Assembly (NCBI GenBank): GCA_016218805.1 | Contig: JACRCW010000013.1 | Location: 1 to 48,799 of the forward strand | Length of the DNA stretch: 48,799 nt | Direction: 5' to 3' | From: Deltaproteobacteria bacterium | Lineage (GTDB): Bacteria; Myxococcota; JACRCW01 | Shown: in pieces, positions 40,445 through 48,783 of the stretch | How the letters are laid out: every line of letters starts with the position of its first letter | Position numbering within the stretch: position 1 is the first letter of the stretch | Translations under genes and position numbers: made by a program | Notes under the pieces: generated by a model | What the model was told of the DNA's origin: nothing | The model's input: only the letters and a program-made list of their open reading frames with translations | The model's database searches: none

Positions 40445-41863
40445 ATGGTTCGCCTCCGGTTGTCCGTGATGGCCGTCCTTGCCGCGGCGGCGTGCCAGCC
40501 GCCGGATACGCGCTGCCGTAACGACGGCGACTGCGACACGACGGTGCGTTACTGCGCCGCCAATGGGACGTGCCAGCCGCTGGCCGGCCGCCCGGGCGGG
40601 AGCATCCCGGCGCGCTGCACGGTCTACGGCGCGCAGCCCGGGAGCAGCTCCGCCGCCGGGGCGGCGCTGGTTGTGGGGGCGCTGCTGCCCCGCACGCGCG
40701 CGGACGGCGCGGAGGACCCGCGCGGGCGCCTGCGCGAACAGGCCGCGCGCCTGGTGGTGGAGGAGCTCAATCCGCCGCAACGGCAGGGCGTGGCGGGACG
40801 TTCGCTGGCGCTGGTGAGCTGTGACACGGCGGGGGATGCCACCACGGCGGCGGCGCTGGCGGGGGACCTGGTGGAGCTGGGCGCGCTGGCGATCATCAGC
40901 GCGGGAAGCGCGGAGACGCTGGCGGCATCCGCAGTGACCATTCCCGCGGGCGTGCTGCTCATCAGCTCCAGCGCCACCACACCGGAGCTCACGGATCTGC
41001 CGGACCTCCCCGCCGGCGGCGGAGCCGGGCTGGTGTGGCGCACCGCGGCCTCGGACGCGTTCCAGGGCGCGGTGCTGTCCTCCCTGCTGACGGACGGGAA
41101 CCTGTGCGGGCTGGGCGGGACGGGCGCGGCCAGCGCCGCCGTCATCTACCTGGATGATCCGTACGGTCAGGGGCTGTACACGGTGTTCTCGCGCCACTTC
41201 ACGCGGACCGAAGCCGGGTTCCTCTACGCGCGCGCAGGCTCCATTGACACAGCGCTGGCCGCGGCGGCCGCGGCCAACCCCGCGGCGCTGGTGGTCATTG
41301 GCTTCCCGGACGACGTCACGCGCATCCTGGATGCGACCGTTGGCACGTCCCTGGGGGCCGTTCCCCTGTTCCTCACCGACAGCGCGCGCAATCCCGCATT
41401 GTTCACGCTGGCCCATCCGGAGCGCCTGGCGGGCGCGTGCGGCACGGCCCCCGCCCCTGCCGACACGACGTCGGCCGCGTACGACTGGTTCGGCCAGCAG
41501 TACCAGCAGAAATTTGGTGAAGACCCGCTGTCGGCGAGCTTTGTCCCCAACACGTACGACGCCATGATGCTCATTGCGCTGGCCGCGGCCTGGGCGCTGC
41601 AACCCGGGCGGACGCTCAACGGCGCGGCGCTGGCGGAAGGCCTGCGCCACCTCTCCGCGGTGGATGGCGGAACGGCGGTGAACCTGGACGTGCCCTCGTT
41701 CAACACGGCGGTGTCGCGGCTGGCGGCGGGCGGTGACCTGGACGTGCAGGGAACGTCTGGGCCGCTGGACTTTGACAACGCCACGGGCGAAGCGCCGGCC
41801 GCCGTGCAGGTATGGGAGGCCGCGGACGGCGGCTTCACGACGCTGCGGGTGGTCCAACCCTGA
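40445..41863 (+). CDS. Periplasmic-binding-protein-type lipoprotein
   Basis: 472 residues. Signal peptide with a Cys (MAVLAAAAC) as lipobox, then a short Cys cluster (CRNDGDCDTTVRYCAANGTC) and from ~60 a type-1 periplasmic-binding fold (LALVSCDTAGDATTAAALAGDLV, AAVIYLDDPYGQGLYTVFSRHF, YDAMMLIALAAAWAL), like the Leu/Ile/Val-binding or ABC amino-acid-family receptors. The Cys-rich N-terminal insert is unusual. No permease or ATPase gene is adjacent, so it may be a sensor or a lone receptor. Its 3' end overlaps the RsmB/NOP-type gene by 29 bp in convergent orientation. Confidence 0.8.
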   Translation: MVRLRLSVMAVLAAAACQPPDTRCRNDGDCDTTVRYCAANGTCQPLAGRPGGSIPARCTVYGAQPGSSSAAGAALVVGALLPRTRADGAEDPRGRLREQAARLVVEELNPPQRQGVAGRSLALVSCDTAGDATTAAALAGDLVELGALAIISAGSAETLAASAVTIPAGVLLISSSATTPELTDLPDLPAGGGAGLVWRTAASDAFQGAVLSSLLTDGNLCGLGGTGAASAAVIYLDDPYGQGLYTVFSRHFTRTEAGFLYARAGSIDTALAAAAAANPAALVVIGFPDDVTRILDATVGTSLGAVPLFLTDSARNPALFTLAHPERLAGACGTAPAPADTTSAAYDWFGQQYQQKFGEDPLSASFVPNTYDAMMLIALAAAWALQPGRTLNGAALAEGLRHLSAVDGGTAVNLDVPSFNTAVSRLAAGGDLDVQGTSGPLDFDNATGEAPAAVQVWEAADGGFTTLRVVQP

Positions 41864-43073
41864 CCAGCGCTGCCAGGTGGAATCCATCCGTGCCATCGCG
41901 ATGGGGCAACAGCGTGCGTGCCGCCGGGCCGCCGGCATACAGCGGTGCCGCGCGGAAATCCCGGTGTTCCCCCAGGAAGCGTGCCACCACGTCCTCATTC
42001 TCCGCGCGCAGCAGGGAACAGGTCACGTACATGAGCCGTCCGCCGGGCCTCACGCAGCGGGCCGCGCGGGACAGGATGGCCGCCTGCAGTGTGGGCAGCC
42101 GCGTCACCGCCGTCTCATCCAGCCACCAGCGGGCATCCGGGCCCCGGCGCAACGCACCCGTGGACGAGCACGGCGCATCCACCAGGACAACGTCTGCCGC
42201 CGCCGGGGGCGCATCCACCGCGGTCTCCCGCACACAGCGCAGGCCCAGGCGGCGCGTGCGCCCTCGCAGGTCCGCCAGGCGCGCGGGGTCCGCGTCCGTC
42301 ACCCACAGCTCCCCGCGGTCTTCCATCATGGCGGCCAGTGCCAGCGTCTTGCCGCCGGACCCGGCGCACGCGTCCAGCACCACGTCACCCGGGCGCGCGC
42401 CAGTCCAGAGCGCCGCCAGCTGGCTGGCCTCGTCCTGCACCTCAAAGCAGCCGTCCCGCCAGGCCGCATTGCCGGTGACATTCACGGGTCCCGCCACCGT
42501 CAATCCCCACGTTGACGCCCGCGTGGGCTCAACGCGCCACCCGCCGGCAGCCAGCCGGACCGCCAGGTCCGCGCGCGTGGTCTTCAGCGTGTTCACGCGC
42601 AGCGTGAGCGGCCCGGGCCGGTTCAATGCCGCCGCCAGCGCATCCGCCTCCGCGGCGCCCAACTCCGCCACCCAGCGGGCCGCCAGCCACGGTGGCAGGG
42701 ACCGCTCCGCCGCCAGCCGTTCCACCGGGTCCGCCGGCCAGGGACGCGCGTCCCCGAACGCGCGTTCGAGCACCGCCGCCTCTACCCCCGCCGCCTCCGC
42801 CGCGGCGCCGGGCGGCAGCGCCATCTCTTCAACGAGGTAGGCCGCAAGCACGGCCGCCGGCGCGTCCGAACCGCCGCGGTACGCCAGGCGGGCGCGCAGG
42901 CACGCGGGGCCATTCACCATGCGCGCCACACGCGACCGCGCCGCGTTGTCCCAGTGCGGGTGCGCGCGCAGCACGGCGCGCAGCGCGGGCTCCGCGCGCG
43001 TCTGCATGGTGAGCACGGCCGAGAGCGCTTCCAGGGCGGCCCGGGTCTCCTCCGGCCGCGGCGACGACGCCAT
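41835..43073 (-). CDS. RsmB/NOP-family RNA 5-methylcytosine methyltransferase
   Basis: 412 residues. The SAM-binding motif DACAGSGGKTLALA and the two catalytic Cys motifs DAPCSSTG (motif IV) and VTCSLLRAEN (motif VI) are present with normal spacing. A helical N-terminal part precedes. Relatives such as RsmB methylate cytosine in 16S rRNA. The ATG at 43073 shares one base with the upstream stop (a GTG at 43076 is possible), so translation is coupled to the Gln/Met/Gly-rich gene. The 3' end overlaps the binding-protein lipoprotein gene by 29 bp. Whether the substrate is 16S rRNA position 967 is not determined here. Confidence 0.9.
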   Translation of the reverse strand: MASSPRPEETRAALEALSAVLTMQTRAEPALRAVLRAHPHWDNAARSRVARMVNGPACLRARLAYRGGSDAPAAVLAAYLVEEMALPPGAAAEAAGVEAAVLERAFGDARPWPADPVERLAAERSLPPWLAARWVAELGAAEADALAAALNRPGPLTLRVNTLKTTRADLAVRLAAGGWRVEPTRASTWGLTVAGPVNVTGNAAWRDGCFEVQDEASQLAALWTGARPGDVVLDACAGSGGKTLALAAMMEDRGELWVTDADPARLADLRGRTRRLGLRCVRETAVDAPPAAADVVLVDAPCSSTGALRRGPDARWWLDETAVTRLPTLQAAILSRAARCVRPGGRLMYVTCSLLRAENEDVVARFLGEHRDFRAAPLYAGGPAARTLLPHRDGTDGFHLAALVRVGPPAAS

Positions 43074-44071
43074 CACGCCTTGATGTTGTCGATGGCGGAC
43101 TTCTGCATGTCGTGCATCTGTTTGATGACGTTGGTGAGCATTTCGTAGAACTTGCGCAGCTGGTTGGTCATCTGCTGCAGCAGCTGCTGCTTCATGGTGT
43201 CCGACATGGGCTGCTGCGCGCCGGCAATGGCGCCGGGAACGTTCTGCTGCATGAGCGGGCGCCCACCGCTGCCCTGCCCGCCGGCCATGTTGCCCAGCAT
43301 GCCGTTGCCCACGGGCATGGCGGACATCTCGTCACCGCCGCCCGGTGACCCCAGCGCCGCAGCGGACTGGAACAGCTGCGCCTGGAAGTCCTGGAAGTTG
43401 CCGTTGGGCTGCGCCTGCTGCGCGCCACCGCCTGACAACGACAGCGCGACGTTCTTGACGTTCTGCTCCATCTGCATGAGTCCCTGCAGGATGGGGCCCA
43501 TGGAGGACGGCACGCCGGGCACCGCGTTGGCCACGGCGGCGGCATGCATCACCGCCATGTTCTGCAGCGACGTTCCGCCCTGGCCTCCGACGACACCGCC
43601 CACTTCAGCCGGCTGGGTGGCGGGGGCGCGGAAGCACAGCAGGCCGCCGGTGGATGAGCCGGTGTTGAGCACGGAACCGCCCAGCGCGCTCTCCAGCTGG
43701 CCGCGGAAATCCGGGTCCGTCAGCAGCGCCATGGAGAGCGACCGGCCCACCTGCGTCTGCGCAAAGGCCGCATCCCCGCCCATGCCGCCCAGCGCCGTGA
43801 AGCCGCGCGCCTGGGGGATCCCGCCCCGCTGCTGGTAGTAGTCCGCCGGGCCCGGAACAAACCCCTCCAGCGCAAATTGCCGCCCGAACATCCGGTTGAG
43901 CGTTCCCAGCAGCAACGCGCTGGAGGGTTCGGTCCCGTCACCCATGCGGGCGCGGATGGCGGCGCCTTCATCCAGGCGGTCCAGCGGCGGCCGGCCGGTG
44001 ATGGCGCCCAGCATCCGCGTGACCAGGGAACCCACCGAAAATCTTGAGACTGCGCCGGGACTTATGGCCAT
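43073..44071 (-). CDS. Gln/Met/Gly-rich hypothetical protein
   Basis: 332 residues. No signal peptide or recognised family. It has a globular-like N-terminal half (FGRQFALEGFVPGPADYYQQRGG) and Gly-rich blocks (SALGGSVLNTGSSTGGL), a Gln/Asn/Gly-rich region, and a C-terminal ~40-residue coiled-coil-like helix (QQLLQQMTNQLRKFYEMLTN, ...KQMHDMQKSAI) reminiscent of secretion-needle-type helical ends, although this is only shape. The ATG at 44071 has GGAG 6 nt upstream. It sits upstream of, and is overlapped with, the RsmB/NOP-type gene. A GATAAT -10-like hexamer lies 48 bp upstream. Confidence 0.65.
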   Translation of the reverse strand: MAISPGAVSRFSVGSLVTRMLGAITGRPPLDRLDEGAAIRARMGDGTEPSSALLLGTLNRMFGRQFALEGFVPGPADYYQQRGGIPQARGFTALGGMGGDAAFAQTQVGRSLSMALLTDPDFRGQLESALGGSVLNTGSSTGGLLCFRAPATQPAEVGGVVGGQGGTSLQNMAVMHAAAVANAVPGVPSSMGPILQGLMQMEQNVKNVALSLSGGGAQQAQPNGNFQDFQAQLFQSAAALGSPGGGDEMSAMPVGNGMLGNMAGGQGSGGRPLMQQNVPGAIAGAQQPMSDTMKQQLLQQMTNQLRKFYEMLTNVIKQMHDMQKSAIDNIKA

Positions 44072-44118
44072 GGGCCGCTCCACGTTGGCGGGCCCTTGGC
44101 AGGCCCTACCGGGATCAC

Positions 44119-44124
44119 ATTATC
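44119..44124 (-). promoter_or_regulatory. -10-like GATAAT in the gap before the Gln/Met-rich gene
   Basis: ATTATC on the + strand reads GATAAT on the minus strand, an unusually AT-rich hexamer in this genome, 48 nt before the ATG at 44071. A -35 hexamer at 17 bp is not clear. Just upstream of it, GGGGG (44138-44142) and CCCCC (44151-44155) can form a hairpin after the S24/S26 gene. Confidence 0.4.
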
Positions 44125-44158
44125 GGACACTTGTCACGGGGGTTGCCACTCCCCCTTC

Positions 44159-44566
44159 CTACTCCGCGGGACGCTCCAAGCCGAGGACGCCCCGAACGGC
44201 GCGCACCCAGGCGTCACGCCGCCTGCCCCTGCGGACCGCATCCGCCAGCTGCGGCGGCGGCGGGGGCTGCTCCACCCCGCTGCGGCGCACGGCGGCCACG
44301 CGGTAGGGGACGGCTGAGCGCGGCACCGGCGGGTCCGCGCGGATGCAGCCGTCCCCCCGGGTGACCAGGCGCGTGGGCCCGGCCCAGACCACGCGGTGCA
44401 CCACGAAGGAGCCCTGCACGCGCGCCAGCACAATGTCCCCCGGTGCCGGGGCGCGGTCCCACGGCGCCAGCAGAATCTCATCCCCGGGCAGCAGCGCGGG
44501 CGCCATGCTCTGGCCGCGCATGGGCCACCAGAACGCGCGCGTACGTCCGTCTGGCGGGGCGTCCAT
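44159..44566 (-). CDS. S24/S26-family peptidase-like protein
   Basis: 135 residues. The motif MRGQSMAPALLPGD matches the signal-peptidase/LexA catalytic Ser region (G-x-SM-x-P-x-L-x-x-GD). The downstream SFVVHRVVWAG carries His where bacterial signal peptidase I has Lys, as in Sec11/SipW-type enzymes. There is no evident membrane anchor, unlike usual signal peptidases, so its substrate is unclear. The ATG at 44566 was chosen because the upstream frame is a shadow of the divergent PPIase gene. It diverges from the three-gene chaperone operon, 109 bp between starts. No inference on a partner can be made. Confidence 0.7.
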   Translation of the reverse strand: MDAPPDGRTRAFWWPMRGQSMAPALLPGDEILLAPWDRAPAPGDIVLARVQGSFVVHRVVWAGPTRLVTRGDGCIRADPPVPRSAVPYRVAAVRRSGVEQPPPPPQLADAVRRGRRRDAWVRAVRGVLGLERPAE

Positions 44567-44608
44567 GGGCGGGGCGGTACTCCTCTCGCCGTGGCGGCGC
44601 AATCCGCC

Positions 44609-44637
44609 TTGCGCCACCCGGGAGGCCGGCGTACATG
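44609..44637 (+). promoter_or_regulatory. Sigma-70-like promoter for the PPIase operon
   Basis: TTGCGC (44609-44614), 17-bp spacer, TACATG (44632-44637), then GGGAG and ATG at 44676. A GC hairpin (CCCCC...GGGGG) sits in the 5' leader. The boxes are three to four matches to consensus each. Confidence 0.35.
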
Positions 44638-44675
44638 CACCCCCCTTTGCGGGGGCACCTTCGGGAGCGTGGAAC

Positions 44676-45770
44676 ATGCGTCGTGACGGGCATCCGGGGC
44701 TGGTGGTGGCGGGCATGGTGGCGGGGCTGGCGTTGGGCACCGGCTGCCCATCCCAGGGCGGAGCCGCGGGCGGTGGAGGCGGCGCCAACACCAGCTTCCG
44801 CTTCAAGCCGGGCAAGCCCGGCACGCCGGTGGCCACCGTGGGGGACACGGCCATCACCGTGGAGGACTTCCAGGACCGCATCAACCAGCAGGGGCCGTTT
44901 GCGCGGCCGCGCTTTGCGGACGTGGCCAAGCGGCGTGAATTCCTGGACGGGCTCATCCGCCAGGAGGTGCTGGCGCAGGAGGCGGTCCGCCGCGGGATGC
45001 TGGATGACCCGGAGGTCCAGGACGCCCTCAAGAAGGTGCTGGTCCAGAAGCTGACGCGCCAGGAGTATGACAGCCAGGTCAAGCAGGAGGACATCAAGGC
45101 TGAAGACGTCAAGAAGTATTACGACGCCAACCCCGACGAGTTCCACAAGCCCGAGATGGTGCGCTGCGCCGCCATTGTGGTCCAGAACGGCGCCGACCCG
45201 GCGGCGGCCCGCAAGAAGGCGGAGGGCTTCCTCAAGCAGGTCAAAGAGGCGGCGGCCAGGAAGCCGGAGCCGGGCAAGTTTGTCCCGGACGCGTTTGGAG
45301 ACCTGGCCGCGCAGGTGAGCGAGGACCCGGAGACCAAGCAGTTGCGCGGGGACCTTCGCTACCTGTCCCGCAAGGAGCTGGACGGGAAGTGGGGCGAGAA
45401 GGTGGGCGAGGCGTGCTTTGGGCTGGCCGAGGTGAACGACCTGTCCGGCGTGGTGGAGGGCAAGACCGGGATGCTGGTGCTGAAGAACACCGGGCGCCGC
45501 AAGCCCATTGACCGCACGCTGGAGCAGGTGGAGACGCAGATCCGCAACCGGCTGTTCCGCGAGAAGCGCACCGAGGCGTTCAACCGCTACGTGGACGGGC
45601 TGCGCCAGAAGCTGGGCGTGCGCGTGGATGACCAGAAGCTGGCCGCCATGCAGATTGCCGGGGCCACGCAACAGCCCCCGCCCATGCCCGGTGCGCCGCC
45701 TGCGCTGCAGCCGCCGGGCGGAGACCCCGTGATCACGGACGAGCCGTCCAAGGAACCGCATGGCCACTGA
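44676..45770 (+). CDS. Parvulin-type/SurA-like peptidyl-prolyl isomerase lipoprotein (1 of 3)
   Basis: 364 residues. Signal sequence with Cys at LALGTGC (a relaxed lipobox), a Gly-rich linker, then a SurA_N-like chaperone part (TVEDFQDRINQQGPFARPRF, LIRQEVLAQEAVRRGMLDDP) and a degenerate parvulin region. The last ~40 residues are Pro-rich. It is probably a periplasmic or outer-membrane-facing chaperone for envelope proteins. The ATG has GGGAG 8 nt upstream; the 3' end overlaps the second PPIase gene by 11 nt. A TTGCGC-17-TACATG promoter lies upstream. The parvulin core looks less conserved than in the next two genes, so it may mainly be a chaperone. Confidence 0.78.
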   Translation: MRRDGHPGLVVAGMVAGLALGTGCPSQGGAAGGGGGANTSFRFKPGKPGTPVATVGDTAITVEDFQDRINQQGPFARPRFADVAKRREFLDGLIRQEVLAQEAVRRGMLDDPEVQDALKKVLVQKLTRQEYDSQVKQEDIKAEDVKKYYDANPDEFHKPEMVRCAAIVVQNGADPAAARKKAEGFLKQVKEAAARKPEPGKFVPDAFGDLAAQVSEDPETKQLRGDLRYLSRKELDGKWGEKVGEACFGLAEVNDLSGVVEGKTGMLVLKNTGRRKPIDRTLEQVETQIRNRLFREKRTEAFNRYVDGLRQKLGVRVDDQKLAAMQIAGATQQPPPMPGAPPALQPPGGDPVITDEPSKEPHGH

Positions 45771-46749
45771 GCGCGTGTGGGCGGTGGGCGTGGTGCTGGC
45801 GTCGGCCATGGCCGGCTGCCCGCGCCCTCCCCCGCCCGCCGCGCCCGCGCGCGCCGTGGCCACGGTGGACGGCCAGCCCATCAGCGCGTTGGATCTCCGC
45901 CGCGAGCTGTGGCGCGTGCACGGCAAGCCGGAGCCCGGGGATGCCTCCCGCCAGCCGTTGGCGGAAGCGCTGCTGGACCACATGATTGAGGAGAAGGTGC
46001 TGGCGGCGGCGGCGGTGGCGGCCGGCATCACGGTGACGCCGCAGCAGTTGGAAGCGCAGTGGGAATCCGCGCGTGACGGCTACCGCATGGAGGACTTCCA
46101 GGCGACGCTGTACGCGCAGATGCAGACGCCGGAACTGGTCAAGGCGCGCCTGCGGGACCGCCTGTTGGTGGAGAAGTTCCTGGAGGAGCGCACGCGGGAC
46201 CAGCCCAAGATCACGGATGACGAGGTGAAGCGCTACTACGAGGCGCAACCCGCGCGCTGGCGCGTACCCCAACAGGTGCGTGCGCGGCAGATCGTGGTGC
46301 GCACGGTGGAGGAGGCCCGGCCGCTGCTGGAACGGCTCCACAAAGGCGAGGACTTTGCCCGGCTGGCGCGCGAGCACTCCGTGGCGCCGGAAAAGGACCG
46401 CGGGGGAGACCTGGGGTTCTTTCCCCGCGGTGTGATGCCGGAGGTGTTTGACCGGACGTGTTTTGCGCTGGAAGTGGGCCAGGTGTCCGACGTGATCACC
46501 TCCGAGTACGGCCAGCACATCTTCCAGGTCACCGAGAAGCGCGCCGAGCAACTCAGGCCGCTGTCCGTGGTGGACGCGGAGATACGGGACGTGCTGCGGC
46601 AGGCGCGGCGGCAGGACGTGGAGGACCGGTTGATCCGCGAGTTGCGGATGAAGGCCGTGGTGGTGCGCGACGACGACGCGCTCCGCTGGGCGGCGGATGC
46701 AGAAGGGGTGGCGCAGGACGGCGCCGTGGCCGCGCCGGGAGGTGGGTGA
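45760..46749 (+). CDS. Parvulin-type peptidyl-prolyl isomerase lipoprotein (2 of 3)
   Basis: 329 residues. Signal peptide with lipobox SAMAGC, SurA_N-like helices, and a canonical parvulin domain (VRARQIVVRTVEEARPLLER, GGDLGFFPRGVMPEVFD, GQVSDVITSEYGQHIFQV). Parvulins catalyse cis-trans isomerisation of peptidyl-prolyl bonds during folding of exported proteins. The start codon lies inside the previous gene (11-nt overlap) and the stop shares a base with the next start (TGATG), so the three are translated together. It may serve the many outer-membrane and lipoprotein clients in this genome. Confidence 0.88.
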   Translation: MATERVWAVGVVLASAMAGCPRPPPPAAPARAVATVDGQPISALDLRRELWRVHGKPEPGDASRQPLAEALLDHMIEEKVLAAAAVAAGITVTPQQLEAQWESARDGYRMEDFQATLYAQMQTPELVKARLRDRLLVEKFLEERTRDQPKITDDEVKRYYEAQPARWRVPQQVRARQIVVRTVEEARPLLERLHKGEDFARLAREHSVAPEKDRGGDLGFFPRGVMPEVFDRTCFALEVGQVSDVITSEYGQHIFQVTEKRAEQLRPLSVVDAEIRDVLRQARRQDVEDRLIRELRMKAVVVRDDDALRWAADAEGVAQDGAVAAPGGG

Positions 46750-47723
46750 TGCGCACGTGGTGGGCCTGGGCCGTGCTGTTGTCCGCGGCGGACGCGCTGG
46801 CGGTGGAGACCACCGCGCCCGGCTACCGGGAAGTGGAGCGCGTGGTGGCCGTGGTCAATGAGGACGTGATCCTCCAGTCCGAAGTGGAGGAGCGGCTGCT
46901 CCCGGCCCTCAACACCCTGCCGGCATCACTCAAGGGCGCAGAGCGGCAGGCGCGCGTGGAGCACCTGCGGCATGACGCCCTGGAGGACCTGGTGGCGGAC
47001 AAGCTGCTGCAGCAGCAGATTGATGAGTTGCACCTGGAGGTCACGACGGAGGAACTGGAACGGGCGATCAAGGAGGTCAAGGCGCAGAACGGCCTGGACG
47101 ACACGCAGTTCCGCCAGGCGCTGGCGCAACAGGGCATGACCATGGCCGTGTACCGCGACAACCTCCGCAAGCAGTTGCTGAAGGCCAAGATCATCAACAT
47201 CAAGGTGCGCAACCGCGTGACGGCGACGGAGCGGGACCTGCAGGCGGGCGTGGCGCGGCGGATGAAGACGCGCAAGGTGGACTACAAGGTCCACGCGCGG
47301 CACGCGGCGTTCCTGGTCCCGGAAGGCGCCCCCCCGGACCAGGTGGAGGCGGCCCGGCAGCGCGCGCTGGCGTTCCACGGGAAGGTGGTGGCCGGGGCGA
47401 GCTTTGACGCGCTGGTGAAGACCGAGTCCGACGAGCCGTCCCGCGGTGGCGGCGACCTGGGGTTCTTCAAACGCGGCGAAATGAACCGGGCGTTTGAAGA
47501 CGCGGCATTCAGCACGCCCCCGGGCGGGACGGCCGCGCCGGTGCGCTCACCGCTGGGCTGGCACGTGATCCACGTGGTGGAGCGCAAGAGCCTGGACGAG
47601 CGCCCGCGCGACGAGGTGGAGCGCGAAATGCGCGAGCAGCTGATGGGTGAGGAACTGGAACGGGCCTTCAAACGGTACGTGTCCGAACTCCGCAACCAGG
47701 CGCACGTTGAAGTGCGCCCGTGA
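46749..47723 (+). CDS. SurA-like periplasmic chaperone/parvulin (3 of 3)
   Basis: 324 residues. Cleavable signal peptide (WWAWAVLLSAADALA), SurA_N domain (VAVVNEDVILQSEVEERLLPA, typical SurA start) and one parvulin domain (GGGDLGFFKRGEMNRAFED, PLGWHVIHVVERK). SurA proteins chaperone outer-membrane beta-barrels. It lacks a lipobox, unlike its two neighbours. The ATG overlaps the previous stop; the following lipoprotein gene starts 14 nt after its stop. The close chaperone trio suggests divided roles in envelope biogenesis. Confidence 0.88.
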   Translation: MRTWWAWAVLLSAADALAVETTAPGYREVERVVAVVNEDVILQSEVEERLLPALNTLPASLKGAERQARVEHLRHDALEDLVADKLLQQQIDELHLEVTTEELERAIKEVKAQNGLDDTQFRQALAQQGMTMAVYRDNLRKQLLKAKIINIKVRNRVTATERDLQAGVARRMKTRKVDYKVHARHAAFLVPEGAPPDQVEAARQRALAFHGKVVAGASFDALVKTESDEPSRGGGDLGFFKRGEMNRAFEDAAFSTPPGGTAAPVRSPLGWHVIHVVERKSLDERPRDEVEREMREQLMGEELERAFKRYVSELRNQAHVEVRP

Positions 47724-47737
47724 CACCGAGGTCCCCA

Positions 47738-48760
47738 ATGAGCACGCCTTCCATTCCCCTGACCGCGGCCTGCGTCCTGGCCAGCCTGGCGCTGGCCGGC
47801 TGCCCGGCCTGCAACACCACTGATGACGACGACAGCGGCACCAGCAGCAGCGGCGGGACTGCCAGCAGCAGCAGCGGCGGCAGCGGCGGCGGGTCCTCCG
47901 GGGCCGCGGGCAGTTCATCCCAGGCAGCGGGTTCCAGCGGTGTGGCCGTGTCGTCGTCGTCCATGGCGGGATCGTCGGGCACCGGTTCGTCCGTGGGCGG
48001 CGGGAGCTCGTTGGGCGGGTCCAGTTCGGCCCCCGCGGTGTCGCGGCCGGCGTACGTGTTCGCGCATTCGGATACCGTGCTGTACCGGCTGGACGCGGAC
48101 ACGCTGAACCTCACTGAACTGGGAGCGTTCACGTTTGAGGATGCCGCCGGCACGCCCATCACCAACGCGACGATGACGGACTTTGCCGTGACCGCCGGCG
48201 GCCAGATGTGGGGCTGCAGCCTGCACACGCTGTGGCGGATTGAAAGTCCCACGTGGCGCGCCATCAAGGTGGCGGACCTGGTGGAGAGCTTCACGGGACT
48301 CACGTTTGTCCCGGCCGGCATGCTGGAGGCCAACGAAGTGCTGGTGGGTGCCACACAGTCAGACGGATCGCTGTACAAGATTGACCGGACTGACGGGACC
48401 ACGACGCTGATTGGCTCTTACGGCGACAACTGGGCCACCTCCGGCGATATTGTGGCCATCACCAACGACGGGATGTACGCCACGGTGAAGCGCACGGGTG
48501 AAACCACGGATTTCCTCGCGCGCATTGAGCCCACCACCGGTGTGGCGACGATCATCGGGACGCAGGGGATTGGCGCGCTCAAGACGTTTGGCCTGGGTTA
48601 CTGGGGCGGCGTGCTGTACGCGTTCACCGACGAGGGCACCGGCAACGGCGGAAAGGTGCTCCAGGTCAACCGCAGCAATGGGATTGGGACCGTGATCCGC
48701 ACGGAGAACAGCGTGCGGTTCTGGGGCGCCGGCGTCACCACCATCGCCAAGATCAACTGA
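47738..48760 (+). CDS. Lipoprotein with Ser/Gly linker and propeller-like domain
   Basis: 340 residues. Strong lipobox (LASLALAGC), then a ~70-residue low-complexity Ser/Gly/Ala linker (tracts such as TSSSGGTASSSSGGSGGGSS), then a beta-rich globular domain with repeated SLYKIDRTDGTTTLIGSYGD and LARIEPTTGVATIIGTQ motifs, suggesting a propeller or NHL-like fold. Function unknown. The ATG at 47738 has GAGG 7 nt upstream and is preferred over the GTG at 47720. It follows the SurA-like gene closely, so it is probably in the same operon and could be a client or a surface-exposed partner. A hairpin (48784-48799) follows it. Confidence 0.8.
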   Translation: MSTPSIPLTAACVLASLALAGCPACNTTDDDDSGTSSSGGTASSSSGGSGGGSSGAAGSSSQAAGSSGVAVSSSSMAGSSGTGSSVGGGSSLGGSSSAPAVSRPAYVFAHSDTVLYRLDADTLNLTELGAFTFEDAAGTPITNATMTDFAVTAGGQMWGCSLHTLWRIESPTWRAIKVADLVESFTGLTFVPAGMLEANEVLVGATQSDGSLYKIDRTDGTTTLIGSYGDNWATSGDIVAITNDGMYATVKRTGETTDFLARIEPTTGVATIIGTQGIGALKTFGLGYWGGVLYAFTDEGTGNGGKVLQVNRSNGIGTVIRTENSVRFWGAGVTTIAKIN

Positions 48761-48783
48761 GGACGTCCCACCCCCCACCGCTC

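Noticed and set aside
44478..46031. A long minus-strand frame opposite the first PPIase
   Set aside because: No domain pattern; overlaps three well supported + strand features.
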